Positions 1 through 7,254 of a stretch of DNA of 12,104 bases are shown here, in pieces. The notes below the pieces were generated by a model. The model made no database searches, was not told the DNA's origin, and saw only the letters and a program-made list of their open reading frames with translations. The first letter of the stretch is position 1. The number at the start of each line of letters is the position of its first letter. A program made the position numbers and the translations under genes. The stretch covers positions 1 to 12,104 of the forward strand of contig JBEKZQ010000309.1 in assembly GCA_049509675.1 (NCBI GenBank), read 5' to 3'. This DNA is from JBEKZQ01 sp049509675. Lineage in GTDB: Bacteria > Planctomycetota > Planctomycetia > Pirellulales > Thermoguttaceae.

Positions 1-903
1 TTCGACATCTCCGCCTGGCCCATCGAACTGGTTGCTACCGGCGACTGTATCCGACTGGGCCGGCGCACGCTGCGGTTCATCGAAACGCCCATGGTGCATT
101 GGCCCGAGTCGATGTTCACCTATATTACCGAAGACAAGCTGCTGTTTTCGATGGATGCCTTCGGCCAGCACTACGCCAGCTCGCAGCGGTTCGACGACGA
201 GTTGCCGCTGGAGGCGATTCTCTTGGAGGCCAAGACCTATTACGCCAACATCATCATGCCTTACGGCAAAGCCGTGGCGGCCTGCATTGCCAAGACCGCC
301 GGCCTGGAGATCGACGTGATCGCGCCCAGCCACGGCGCGATCTGGCGGACTGGCGTGGCGAAGATCCTGGCGGCCTATCACGACTGGGTAGCCTATCGAC
401 CCAAGGCCAAGGTGCTGGTGCTGTACGACTCGATGTGGGAAAGCACCGCGCGCATGGCGCAGGCGATCGCCGAGGGGGTCGCCCAACAGCCCGGGGTCGA
501 GATGCAGCAGCTTCCCCTGCGCGGGACCAGCCTGACGCGGATCGCGGCCGAGGTGCTCGACGCGGCCGCGGTGGCCTTCGGCTCCGCCACGCTCAATCGC
601 GGCATGATGCCCGCCGCCGCCGCCGCACTGCATTACTTGCAGGGCCTGCGGCCGCTGGGCAAGGCCGGCCTGGCCTTTGGCTCCTACGGCTGGGGCGGCG
701 GCGGCGTGGAGGCCATCGAAGCGGGCCTGAAAGCCATGCCCTGGGACGTGATCGGCCCGCCGCTGAAGGCCCAGTATCGGCCTACCGCCGAGATCCTCCG
801 GCAGTGTCGCGCCGCCGGCAAGCAGTTGGCCGAAAAGGCCAGCGCGCTGGCTGGAGTTAGGAGTATCAATGGGATTGCCGGGCTAGTGTCACCTTATGGC
901 TGA
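1..903 (+). CDS. Flavodiiron protein (A-type flavoprotein), 5' truncated by window edge
   Basis: Flavodiiron proteins reduce O2 to water or NO to N2O in the cytoplasm, using a diiron site in a metallo-beta-lactamase-like domain and FMN in a flavodoxin domain. The frame is open from base 1, so 300 residues are in view; family members have about 400, so the N-terminus with the HxExD iron ligands lies outside. Seen here are the remaining likely iron ligands: His33 (in ETPMVHWPESM), Asp52 (FSMDAFGQH) and His111 (APSHGAIWR), numbered from the window edge, with spacing close to that of the Desulfovibrio rubredoxin:oxygen oxidoreductase. The flavodoxin domain starts near residue 137 with the FMN phosphate loop YDSMWEST, followed by GSATLNRGMMP and AFGSYGWGGGGVE. 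There is no rubredoxin domain after it, so an external electron donor is expected. The last ~16 residues (GVRSINGIAGLV...) do not look like the family's usual end and run almost into the convergent restriction gene. Confidence 0.93.
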   Translation, partial: FDISAWPIELVATGDCIRLGRRTLRFIETPMVHWPESMFTYITEDKLLFSMDAFGQHYASSQRFDDELPLEAILLEAKTYYANIIMPYGKAVAACIAKTAGLEIDVIAPSHGAIWRTGVAKILAAYHDWVAYRPKAKVLVLYDSMWESTARMAQAIAEGVAQQPGVEMQQLPLRGTSLTRIAAEVLDAAAVAFGSATLNRGMMPAAAAALHYLQGLRPLGKAGLAFGSYGWGGGGVEAIEAGLKAMPWDVIGPPLKAQYRPTAEILRQCRAAGKQLAEKASALAGVRSINGIAGLVSPYG

Positions 904-909
904 TGAATT

Positions 910-3900
910 TCAGTTTGGCAATTCTTTGACGCCGTAGAGATTGAAAATCAGTTCGTCGATGCGGTGCTCGTGGTTCTCCACGTCCCCTTCCAAGGTGCGT
1001 CGTTCGCGGTCGGAGAGTTTGGCGTCGCGGAGCTTGGTTTTGCCGTCCATGATCGCGCGGACCGATTCGACGATGCGCTCGGCAAGTCTCTTCTCGTCGG
1101 CGGTTTCGGGAAGTTTGATGGGAAGGTTCTTAATGAAGCGAATTTCGCAGTTCAAATAACCACCCCGGTATGGCGTACCGTTTTGACGAATCCAATCGTC
1201 CGCAAACTTGCTGTTGAGAATTCCCATTAAGAGCGCCGATGAAATGCGGGGGGATGGCAAAATCGCAACGCCCCCTGCTGCGCCGCCGGAGAAGACAAAT
1301 TCACCCGACGCATCCCAACACATTTGCGGATGCTCGCAAATGTCCGGGTTCATGATTTTGGGCTGTGATAGCGGCTCGAAATTCTGTGGCCGTGAATACC
1401 GATAGAATTTGTCTCCGTCCCAGCGTCCATCCTCACGTTTCGCCAGTTCCCCGCGAAGGGGCACCAAGTAGCCGCGCCAGAGCTTTGGAAACGCCACCTC
1501 CATCTCCTTGGGATTCAATAATCGCCATGTTCCTTCTTTGCGCGTGTACGGAAAAACAAGGCGAAGCGCCGTTGGAAGGACACAATATGCCTTCATATGT
1601 TCACTTTTTACGAGCGGTCGCAGCGAGGCAGCCTCGACTTCGTGCGTGTTTCCAGTTGCCTCAGATCGAACAATCGCGCTCTTATCATGCGCCTCAATGA
1701 GTTCAACGACAAAGACCTTGTCCGCTCCGGTCTTGAAACCTTGAGCCAAGCGAGCGAACGAGCTTAGCGGCTTCGCATCAATTTCACGGGCAGCGTCGGC
1801 GAACTGAAAAGGAGATGATCCACGGGGTGGTTGGCGTGCCTTGCGGCGCGACACCCCGGCGACCGTTTTCCGGCGGTCTGCGTCAATTAGCGAACACTGA
1901 GCCACACCATCGTGCAAGTCGTCGAACCTTGCATAGTCGAGCATTTCTGGACCTGGTGATTTGCCACAAACATGAATCGCCGTATACGTTGTCGCACCTT
2001 GAAAGACCTGCTGGTGAGCAAAATCGATTATGCTCCGCAAATGTTTTCCGTCAGCGATGATCTTTCGGAGTCCTTCGCCGTACCTGGCCTGCCAGAACTT
2101 GTGGGGCATGATGAATCCTAGTAGTCCGTCGGGGGCCAGGAGTTCCAGGCAGCGCTCAACGAAGACAACGTAGATATCGTAGTTGCCCTTGGCGGCCGAC
2201 TTGAAACGCCACTTGTAGAATGCGCACTCGTCGGCGGCCCACTGGTTCAGTTCTTGCACACGGATATACGGCGGGTTGCCAATAATGCAATCGAAGCCCT
2301 TCCGACCGTGGTTTTGCTCGGCCTCGGAATCGAGAAACCAGCCGAAGCCCCGCGTGCGGCTCTCCCAATCGAAACGATTCATGCGGAAGCGGACGTCATC
2401 GTCCGCCGGGAACAGTCCGCCGCGGGTGGCGATCACCCAGCGATCGAAATCGGCCGAGTTGATCAGCGAATTGCCGCAGAGGATATTATTGTCCAAGGAC
2501 GGCAGCAGTTCGTTCTCGAGCCAATCGCGCTGCCAGTTGGGCGGCAACTTGCCTTCGAGCATTTTCAGGTACAGCGACATGACCGTCACTTCGACGGCCT
2601 GCTGGTCGATATCGACGCCATGCAGGCAGTTGGTCAGCAGGGATGCCTTGAAATCCGGGGCAAGCTGCCATTGGCCCTTTTTGTCTTTGAAGGCAATGGC
2701 CCTGGTTTTTTTTCTCGTTTTGGGGGCGGCGGGCGCACGCGCGAACGAGGGATTCTTGGCAATGGCCGTCAAGCAATGGTCGATAAGGTACTGAAATGTT
2801 GCCACAAGGAATGAGCCCGACCCGCAAGCCGGGTCGAGTATTTTCACGTCGAGCACGTCGCTCGGCGAACGACCGGCGATTTGCGGCCCGACGACGCGGC
2901 GGATAATAGTATCGACGACGAAGCGGGGCGTGTAGTAGACGCCGCTGGCATGGCGGACCTCCGGCTTTTGCTCGACATCAGCCTCGCCATGCTTAACAAC
3001 CACAATATTGCCGAGGAATTTTTCGTAGACAATGCCCAGGATGTCGTCGCCAATGGCCGAAAAATCCCACGGGCCGTCGGGCGGGTAAAGCGTGCGGATG
3101 AAGTCGGCGAGGATGTCGTCAGAAACAGCCAGCGACTCCGAAAAATGATATTTGTAGAGGTATCCGTTGTATTCGCGGTCGAGTTCGCGGAACTCGGCGC
3201 AGAGTGCCGGGTAGAACTCGCCCCCCTCCGCGCTTATGCGGTCGAGCATTTTTTTCAGCGAGCCATATTCGCGAATTCCGCGGTCCTCACAGACGCGCAT
3301 GAAAACCAGGCGGTCAATCAATCGCTGCACCGCTTCCGTAAGCCTCGCCGCGCCATGGAGCGTATCGGCTTCGGGAAAATCTTTCTTGTTGTCGTGATAT
3401 ATTGCGCGGGCGAGGTGCTTGCGATAGGTTTCCAAGTAGCCTAGAAAGACTTTGTCGACGGGCTCGTCGCCGCGTAGCTCAAACAGCATGCGATCGACGG
3501 TGCGCAGCCGGCGGTTGGGCGATATCTTGCGGATTCTGGCGCGGAGCTTTTCCAGCGAACCATCGGCGACGGCAGCGCGACCGAACGTGGCAAGTAATTC
3601 GTGCCATTTCGCCGGATAGTCTTGAAAGTCGATCGCGAACTCTCGAACCAGACCGCGCTGGGGTTCGTTGAGTATTGGCTTGAGCGTCGTGTCGTAAACT
3701 CGGAACTTCTCGAAGTCGGTGAGCACAGCGAATGGAATGGCGGCGCTCCAGGCGTACCGCTTGGCCTGGAAGATGGCCCTCTTGTCCGTATCAATGTCGA
3801 CGGCCGGCTTCTTGGCTTCGACGATGAAACGGGGAAAACCGTTGACGCGAAAGAGGTAGTCCGGCTCGCGAGACCGCAAGCCGTCATCCTCCGCGGAATC

Positions 3901-4086
3901 CATGGAAGGTTCGACCATCACCTCGACATCCTGCGGGGCGAGCTGATCCTCGTTGGAAACGTCCCAGCCGAGCAGTTTCCAGAATGGGTCGATGTAGTGC
4001 AGCCGGACTTGCGACTCCTTGTACTGGGGCGCTTTGAGTTGGCGGATGTTCTCGCCAAATCCCTGCACGAGCGTCTTGATGGTCAT
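910..4086 (-). CDS. Type IIG-like restriction-modification enzyme (Eco57I-type methylase with HsdR-like N-terminal nuclease)
   Basis: A single 1058-residue chain appears to hold all three activities of a restriction-modification system. Residues ~20-150 resemble the HsdR N-terminal nuclease: Glu24, then PDYLF (Asp76) and IVEAKKP (Glu90, Lys92), a PD-(D/E)XK site. The middle is an N6-adenine methyltransferase: SAM motif DPACGSGSF at 418-426, preceded by the YYTPRFVVD segment, and the catalytic motif NPPY at 604-607. The C-terminal third (SGGAAGGVAILPSP, GTPYRGGYLNCEIRFIKNLP) resembles TaqI-like target recognition domains, ending in a charged helical tail. I chose the ATG at 4086; the frame also extends to a TTG at 4140, but MTIKTLVQGF looks like the natural start and the extra 18 residues look like non-coding sequence. 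No Shine-Dalgarno site is clear. No separate methylase or specificity gene is next to it, consistent with a stand-alone type IIG enzyme. By eye it is less GC-rich than its neighbours, which suggests transfer. A run of eight A (coding strand, 2713-2706) lies in the KTRKKTRA linker. Confidence 0.9.
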   Translation of the reverse strand: MTIKTLVQGFGENIRQLKAPQYKESQVRLHYIDPFWKLLGWDVSNEDQLAPQDVEVMVEPSMDSAEDDGLRSREPDYLFRVNGFPRFIVEAKKPAVDIDTDKRAIFQAKRYAWSAAIPFAVLTDFEKFRVYDTTLKPILNEPQRGLVREFAIDFQDYPAKWHELLATFGRAAVADGSLEKLRARIRKISPNRRLRTVDRMLFELRGDEPVDKVFLGYLETYRKHLARAIYHDNKKDFPEADTLHGAARLTEAVQRLIDRLVFMRVCEDRGIREYGSLKKMLDRISAEGGEFYPALCAEFRELDREYNGYLYKYHFSESLAVSDDILADFIRTLYPPDGPWDFSAIGDDILGIVYEKFLGNIVVVKHGEADVEQKPEVRHASGVYYTPRFVVDTIIRRVVGPQIAGRSPSDVLDVKILDPACGSGSFLVATFQYLIDHCLTAIAKNPSFARAPAAPKTRKKTRAIAFKDKKGQWQLAPDFKASLLTNCLHGVDIDQQAVEVTVMSLYLKMLEGKLPPNWQRDWLENELLPSLDNNILCGNSLINSADFDRWVIATRGGLFPADDDVRFRMNRFDWESRTRGFGWFLDSEAEQNHGRKGFDCIIGNPPYIRVQELNQWAADECAFYKWRFKSAAKGNYDIYVVFVERCLELLAPDGLLGFIMPHKFWQARYGEGLRKIIADGKHLRSIIDFAHQQVFQGATTYTAIHVCGKSPGPEMLDYARFDDLHDGVAQCSLIDADRRKTVAGVSRRKARQPPRGSSPFQFADAAREIDAKPLSSFARLAQGFKTGADKVFVVELIEAHDKSAIVRSEATGNTHEVEAASLRPLVKSEHMKAYCVLPTALRLVFPYTRKEGTWRLLNPKEMEVAFPKLWRGYLVPLRGELAKREDGRWDGDKFYRYSRPQNFEPLSQPKIMNPDICEHPQMCWDASGEFVFSGGAAGGVAILPSPRISSALLMGILNSKFADDWIRQNGTPYRGGYLNCEIRFIKNLPIKLPETADEKRLAERIVESVRAIMDGKTKLRDAKLSDRERRTLEGDVENHEHRIDELIFNLYGVKELPN

Positions 4087-4149
4087 GGCTACCCGCGATT
4101 CTGAAGAATGGCGCAGTCGATTCGGAGAGAGCGGGGTCAAACTTGTAAT

Positions 4150-4162
4150 CCGTAGTCTACGG
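4150..4162. promoter_or_regulatory. 13-base palindrome upstream of the restriction gene
   Basis: CCGTAGTCTACGG is a perfect inverted repeat of 6-base arms around one central base. It sits about 64 bases upstream of the ATG at 4086 on the minus strand, where a promoter or operator would be expected. No cognate regulator (such as a C protein) is in the window, so an operator role is only a guess. Confidence 0.3.
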
Positions 4163-4249
4163 CAATCGAAGAACGCGGAAAAGGGGCCACCGGCGTCGCT
4201 TCGACTTCACGACTTTGGCGGGGTCGAACAGCAGGGGACCTGTCGGGAC

Positions 4250-4283
4250 GCGTACCAGGCGCGTACCAGGGGGGCGTACCAGG
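4250..4283. repeat. Three copies of GCGTACCAGG
   Basis: The decamer GCGTACCAGG occurs at 4250-4259, 4261-4270 and 4274-4283. The third copy overlaps the left arm of the inverted-repeat element at 4275, and its complement CCTGGTACG recurs in the right arm near 4376-4384. The extra copies may be remnants of repeated insertions or of an edge duplication of that element. Confidence 0.6.
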
Positions 4284-4383
4284 GGTCGGGAGTCTTTTCT
4301 ATTGCGGACGGGTTCAGGGGGTCTGGAGCCGGAAAATGCGATTTTGCCATTTCACGAAACAAAGACTTCCGACCCCTGGTACG
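4275..4383. mobile_element. 109-bp element with 23-bp inverted ends (MITE/REP-like)
   Basis: The left arm 4275-4297 and right arm 4361-4383 are reverse complements over 23 bases with a single difference (G at 4290 against T at 4368, which can still form a G-T pair). The arms contain the motif CAGGGGTCGG and its complement CCGACCCCTG. They enclose 63 bases that include a small hairpin (AAAAT 4333-4337 with ATTTT 4341-4345). There is no coding capacity. This is the form of a miniature non-autonomous transposable element or a paired REP (BIME-like) unit mobilised in trans by a Y1/RAYT transposase. No target-site duplication is obvious, so the class is uncertain. Confidence 0.6.
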
Positions 4384-4491
4384 GACTGCCAGGCGATGAC
4401 CAAACCTATTGGGCTGCAGGCGGCATTCGGATGTCAAGGCGAGGTGTGCCTCCCCGGAGAACCCTTTGGACGTACAATAGAGGCGTCCCAC

Positions 4492-4649
4492 GCACTGGCG
4501 TAGCCAGCGGCACACGGCGTAGCCAGTGGCACACGGCGTAGCCAGCGGCACACGGCGTAGCCAGCGGCACACGGCGTAGCCAGCGGCACACGGCGTAGCC
4601 AGCGGCACACGGCGTAGCCAGCGGCACACGGCGTAGCCAGCGGCACACG
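4492..4649. repeat. 19-bp tandem repeat array, eight units plus a partial
   Basis: The unit CACACGGCGTAGCCAGCGG is repeated head to tail at 4492, 4511, 4530, 4549, 4568, 4587, 4606 and 4625, with a 6-base partial unit at 4644. The first unit is degenerate (GCACTGGCG...), the second has one change (AGTGG for AGCGG), and the other six are identical. A period of 19 is not a multiple of three, so translation yields a spurious 19-residue repeat on the minus strand and a TAG stop once every three units in any plus frame. The array ends 53 bases before the protease start and so covers its likely leader or promoter region. There are no spacers, so it is not CRISPR. Confidence 0.92.
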
Positions 4650-4701
4650 CAAGATCGTCATCCCTATTCGCCAGCCAGCCCCGCTTCGCGTACAGACGCG
4701 C

Positions 4702-5640
4702 GTGGCGATCTGGGGTGTGCTTCTACTTACGATAGTGGTGGTCGCCGCCGCCGAGCCAGCGACCGGCCCGCCGAAGACGATCGCCGATCTGAAGGCGTTG
4801 GAGCAGCGGATCCGGAGGACTGTCGCGCAGGTTTCGGCCAGCGTGGTAGCCGTCTCCGGCGGGAGCGGAGTGGTGATCAGCGAGGACGGCTACCTACTCA
4901 CGGTGGCGCACGTTGACCAACGAGCCGGCCGGCCGCTGGTGGTCGTGTTCCCCGATGGGCGGAGGGCCAAGGCGGTCACGCTCGGCAACGATTTTGGAGC
5001 GGACGCCGGCATGGCCAAGATTTCCGATCCGGGGCCGTGGCCCCACGCCCAAATGGCCAGTTCCGGCGATTTGAGGCCCGGGCAGTGGTGCCTGACGCTC
5101 GGCTACCCCATCACCTTCGAGCCCGGCAGGGCCCCGGTGGTTCGGATTGGGCGGGTGCTGGCCAACGAGAAGACGGTAATCATTACCGATTGCACCATCA
5201 TGGGCGGCGATTCCGGTGCGCCGTTGTTCGACCTGGACGGAAAGGTCGTGGCGATCGGCACCAAGTGCGACAACTCGGTGGCCCACAACCTGCACGTGCC
5301 GTTGGACCGATACACGGCCGTTTGGAAGCGGTTGGCCGCCAGCGAAGATTTCGACAGCCTAGCCCCCAAGCCAGTCCTGGGGGTGGCCGCCGCCGAGGGC
5401 GCCAAGGATGTCCGACTCGGCACGGTCGATCGGGGCAGCGGGGCGGAACTGGCGGGGATCAAGCCGGGCGACCTGCTCCTGAAGGTGGACGGCAAGGAGA
5501 TCCACAAGTTCGACGACGTGTCGCCCATCGTCCAGCGGCACAAGCCGGGCGACAAAGTGGAAGTTGTGCTCCGTCGCGGGAAGGACACGCTCAAACTCCA
5601 GGTGACCCTGGGCCAATCGAACGCGGGAGACAGCCCATGA
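4702..5640 (+). CDS. Exported trypsin-like serine protease with C-terminal PDZ domain (HtrA/DegP-like)
   Basis: The 312-residue product has an N-terminal hydrophobic stretch (IWGVLLLTIVVVAAA) that looks like a signal peptide, cleaved near AAA-EP, so the enzyme should act in the periplasm or be membrane-held. Residues ~30-215 are an S1C trypsin-like domain with an intact triad: His70 in LTVAHV, Asp101 in GADAGMAKI, and Ser171 in GGDSGAPLF. Residues ~223-302 form one PDZ domain (PVLGV, GAELAGIKPGDLLLKVDGKEI). This is the usual HtrA order, but shorter than DegP, with one PDZ. The start is GTG at 4702: the frame is open upstream only to a TAG at 4615 inside the repeat array and offers no ATG, GTG or TTG in between. 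There is no clear Shine-Dalgarno site, and the n-region lacks positive charge, so the start is moderately uncertain. Its stop overlaps the next gene's ATG (ATGA), implying an operon. Confidence 0.88.
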   Translation: MAIWGVLLLTIVVVAAAEPATGPPKTIADLKALEQRIRRTVAQVSASVVAVSGGSGVVISEDGYLLTVAHVDQRAGRPLVVVFPDGRRAKAVTLGNDFGADAGMAKISDPGPWPHAQMASSGDLRPGQWCLTLGYPITFEPGRAPVVRIGRVLANEKTVIITDCTIMGGDSGAPLFDLDGKVVAIGTKCDNSVAHNLHVPLDRYTAVWKRLAASEDFDSLAPKPVLGVAAAEGAKDVRLGTVDRGSGAELAGIKPGDLLLKVDGKEIHKFDDVSPIVQRHKPGDKVEVVLRRGKDTLKLQVTLGQSNAGDSP

Positions 5641-6701
5641 GCGCCAATCGCCGCACGATCCTGCTCGCCTTGGCCTGCTGCGCCTTGTGTGTTTGCCAAC
5701 ACGTATCGACCGGCCAGGAGCCGGCGGCACGACGCGGGCCGCGCGATCGCGGCCGCTGGTATCGAACTGTTCCCAACGGGAAGAACGAACCGGCCGTCAA
5801 GTCGGCGTTTCAGGGGGCCGTTGCGGCCGCCTCCTCGGCAACGGTCCGCATCCGCGTCGATGGCCAGGACGCCGCATTGGGGGCCGTCGTCGCGTCCGAC
5901 GGCTATCTTGTCAGCAAGGCCAGCCTGCTGCACGGCAAAATCTCGTGCCGCTTCAAAGACGGCACGGAAACAGAAGCGAAGATCGTGGGCCAGGACGATG
6001 ACCACGATCTGGCCTTGCTCCGCGTGGATGCCGCCAACTTGCCGACCATTACCTGGCGGGAGGGCAGCCCACCGCCGCCCGGCAGCCTGGTCGCGACCAG
6101 CGGGCCCAACGACGAGCCGCTGGCCCTGGGCGTGGTCAGCACCGAACTGCGGCCGGTTCCCGGCCCAAGGAGTTCGCCGCCCCGGCCCAAGGCATGGCTG
6201 GGCATTGGACTTCGCGGCGGCCAGTCGGGTCCCGTCGTCGAGAGCACCGACGGCGACAGCCCCGCGGCAAAAGCCGGAATCCACGTCGGCGATGCGATCC
6301 GGAAGATTGACGGCGTCGCCATGAGTTCGGCCGACCAGGTCGTCTCGACGGTCAGCAACCACGCGCCGGATCAGACGATCAAGTTGCTCGTGCATCGCGA
6401 GGACCGTGACGTTGAGATTTCCGTTACGCTGGTGAAACCCCGCCGTTTCCGCGCGCCGCAGGACCAATGGGGCGGCGGGCCGTTCAGCGAACGGAGGTGG
6501 GGTTTCGCCGCCGTCTTGCCCCACGACACGCCCCTGCACCCCAACGACTGCGGCGGGCCGCTGTTGGATACCGACGGCCGCGCCGTGGGCATCAACATCG
6601 CCCGCGCGCTGCGGGTCACCACCTATGCTTTGCCCGCCCACGACGTGCGGGAGATCGTCAGCCGGTTGCGGCAAAAGTCGCAGGCGCCGACAAAACAGTG
6701 A
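5637..6701 (+). CDS. Exported HtrA-like pseudo-protease with PDZ domain inserted in the protease fold
   Basis: A 354-residue product begins with a Sec-type signal (MSANRRTILLALACCALC). The body follows HtrA strand by strand: ALGAVVASDGYLVSKASLL (normally ...TNAHVV), DDDHDLALLRV, SGPNDEPLALGVVST, and near the C-terminus HPNDCGGPLLDTDGRAVGIN (normally NPGNSGGPL). The catalytic Asp124 is present, but the His position is Ser96 and the Ser position is Cys305, so ordinary Ser-protease activity is not expected. A PDZ domain (AWLGIGL at 186 to ~265, with SPAAKAGIHVGDAIRKIDG) lies between the Asp and the nucleophile segments instead of at the C-terminus. The start ATG overlaps the TGA of the active protease, so the two are probably translationally coupled; the product may regulate, scaffold or bind peptides for its partner. 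An alternative is a cysteine-nucleophile enzyme, but without the His this seems unlikely. Confidence 0.85.
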   Translation: MSANRRTILLALACCALCVCQHVSTGQEPAARRGPRDRGRWYRTVPNGKNEPAVKSAFQGAVAAASSATVRIRVDGQDAALGAVVASDGYLVSKASLLHGKISCRFKDGTETEAKIVGQDDDHDLALLRVDAANLPTITWREGSPPPPGSLVATSGPNDEPLALGVVSTELRPVPGPRSSPPRPKAWLGIGLRGGQSGPVVESTDGDSPAAKAGIHVGDAIRKIDGVAMSSADQVVSTVSNHAPDQTIKLLVHREDRDVEISVTLVKPRRFRAPQDQWGGGPFSERRWGFAAVLPHDTPLHPNDCGGPLLDTDGRAVGINIARALRVTTYALPAHDVREIVSRLRQKSQAPTKQ

Positions 6702-6716
6702 TGGGAGTCTGAGGTT

Positions 6717-6737
6717 CCCTCTCCTTCCGGGAGAGGG
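6717..6737. terminator. Hairpin after the protease operon (CCCTCTCC/GGAGAGGG)
   Basis: An 8-base stem, CCCTCTCC (6717-6724) with GGAGAGGG (6730-6737), closes a 5-base loop 16 bases after the stop of the second protease-like gene. No T-run follows, so it is a weak candidate for an intrinsic terminator. The sequence, followed by CCAGGGTGAG, is also a widely dispersed bacterial repeat and may simply be one copy of it. Confidence 0.45.
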
Positions 6738-6792
6738 CCAGGGTGAGCGCCATCGGCCGCGAGCAAGCCAAGAACAAAGACTCGCGACCCAT

Positions 6793-7254
6793 TTGCCGCT
6801 TCTTGCGTGTTTAGCGACCGATCTCGATCCCTTGCGACGATACGATTTACGCACCACGTTCTTGCATCGCGTCCGCAATCGCGCCAGGATCCTTGCCCGA
6901 TTGCGGCAAAACCTGCAACGTCCGGTGTGGAGCGTTCAGGCTCTCCAGTGGAGGCTTGAAGGTTTTATTGGCATCAAACCGCTCGCGGATCGCTTGATAA
7001 GGGACGTTGGCAAGGAGGACGGCACGGTGGACGAGGCGATCTTGACCTTAGCCGACTTCTTGATCGTGCTACACGAGGTAAAATATGAGCCGGTTGATGG
7101 GGCGTTGCCAAAGGCGCAGTTTGGACGTGTGTACTATCCGTTTCTTCGGGAACTGGTGACCGGGCTGGACAAGCAACTCCGCGAGACGCGAGGGCGGATC
7201 GGCAAGGAGCTGCTTAACTTCTGGGATCGAGTGGTGGAACAATGTCGCAAGTAA
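6793..7254 (+). CDS. Unrecognised protein, probably a 5'-truncated remnant, overlapping the helicase gene
   Basis: I do not recognise this family. The frame is open from within the preceding gene, but credible protein begins only around RRYDLRTTFLHRVRNRARIL; no ATG lies in frame after 6625, and that one sits inside the pseudo-protease gene. I set the start at TTG 6793 arbitrarily (TTG 6832 is another choice). The readable part is about 140 residues, mainly helical, with an Arg-rich segment (RVRNRARILARLRQNL), then LQWRLEGFIGIKPLADRLI and acidic/aromatic stretches. It has no signal peptide or membrane span. Its TAA (7252-7254) overlaps the helicase ATG at 7242 by 13 bases, so the two were co-translated. 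The absence of a proper start and the repeat-like DNA upstream suggest that its N-terminus was lost in the rearrangement that broke the rest of the locus. Confidence 0.5.
   Translation: MPLLACLATDLDPLRRYDLRTTFLHRVRNRARILARLRQNLQRPVWSVQALQWRLEGFIGIKPLADRLIRDVGKEDGTVDEAILTLADFLIVLHEVKYEPVDGALPKAQFGRVYYPFLRELVTGLDKQLRETRGRIGKELLNFWDRVVEQCRK

Noticed and set aside
2254..3444. Plus-strand frames of ~170-190 codons inside the restriction gene
   Set aside because: They are shadows of the minus-strand restriction-modification gene, which carries the conserved motifs in the same bases.
4492..4649. Possible CRISPR array
   Set aside because: The units are directly abutting with no spacers and no cas genes are in view; this is a simple tandem repeat.
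4207..4661. Three overlapping minus-strand frames with a CRWLRRVPLATP-type repeat
   Set aside because: They are translations of the 19-bp tandem array, whose period cycles through all frames; no start site or non-repeat protein sequence supports them.
5103..6878. A 591-codon open frame on the minus strand opposite both protease-like genes
   Set aside because: It is Arg/Pro/Gly-rich with no family motif, and the opposite strand encodes two recognisable HtrA-like proteins; long antisense frames are expected in GC-rich genes.
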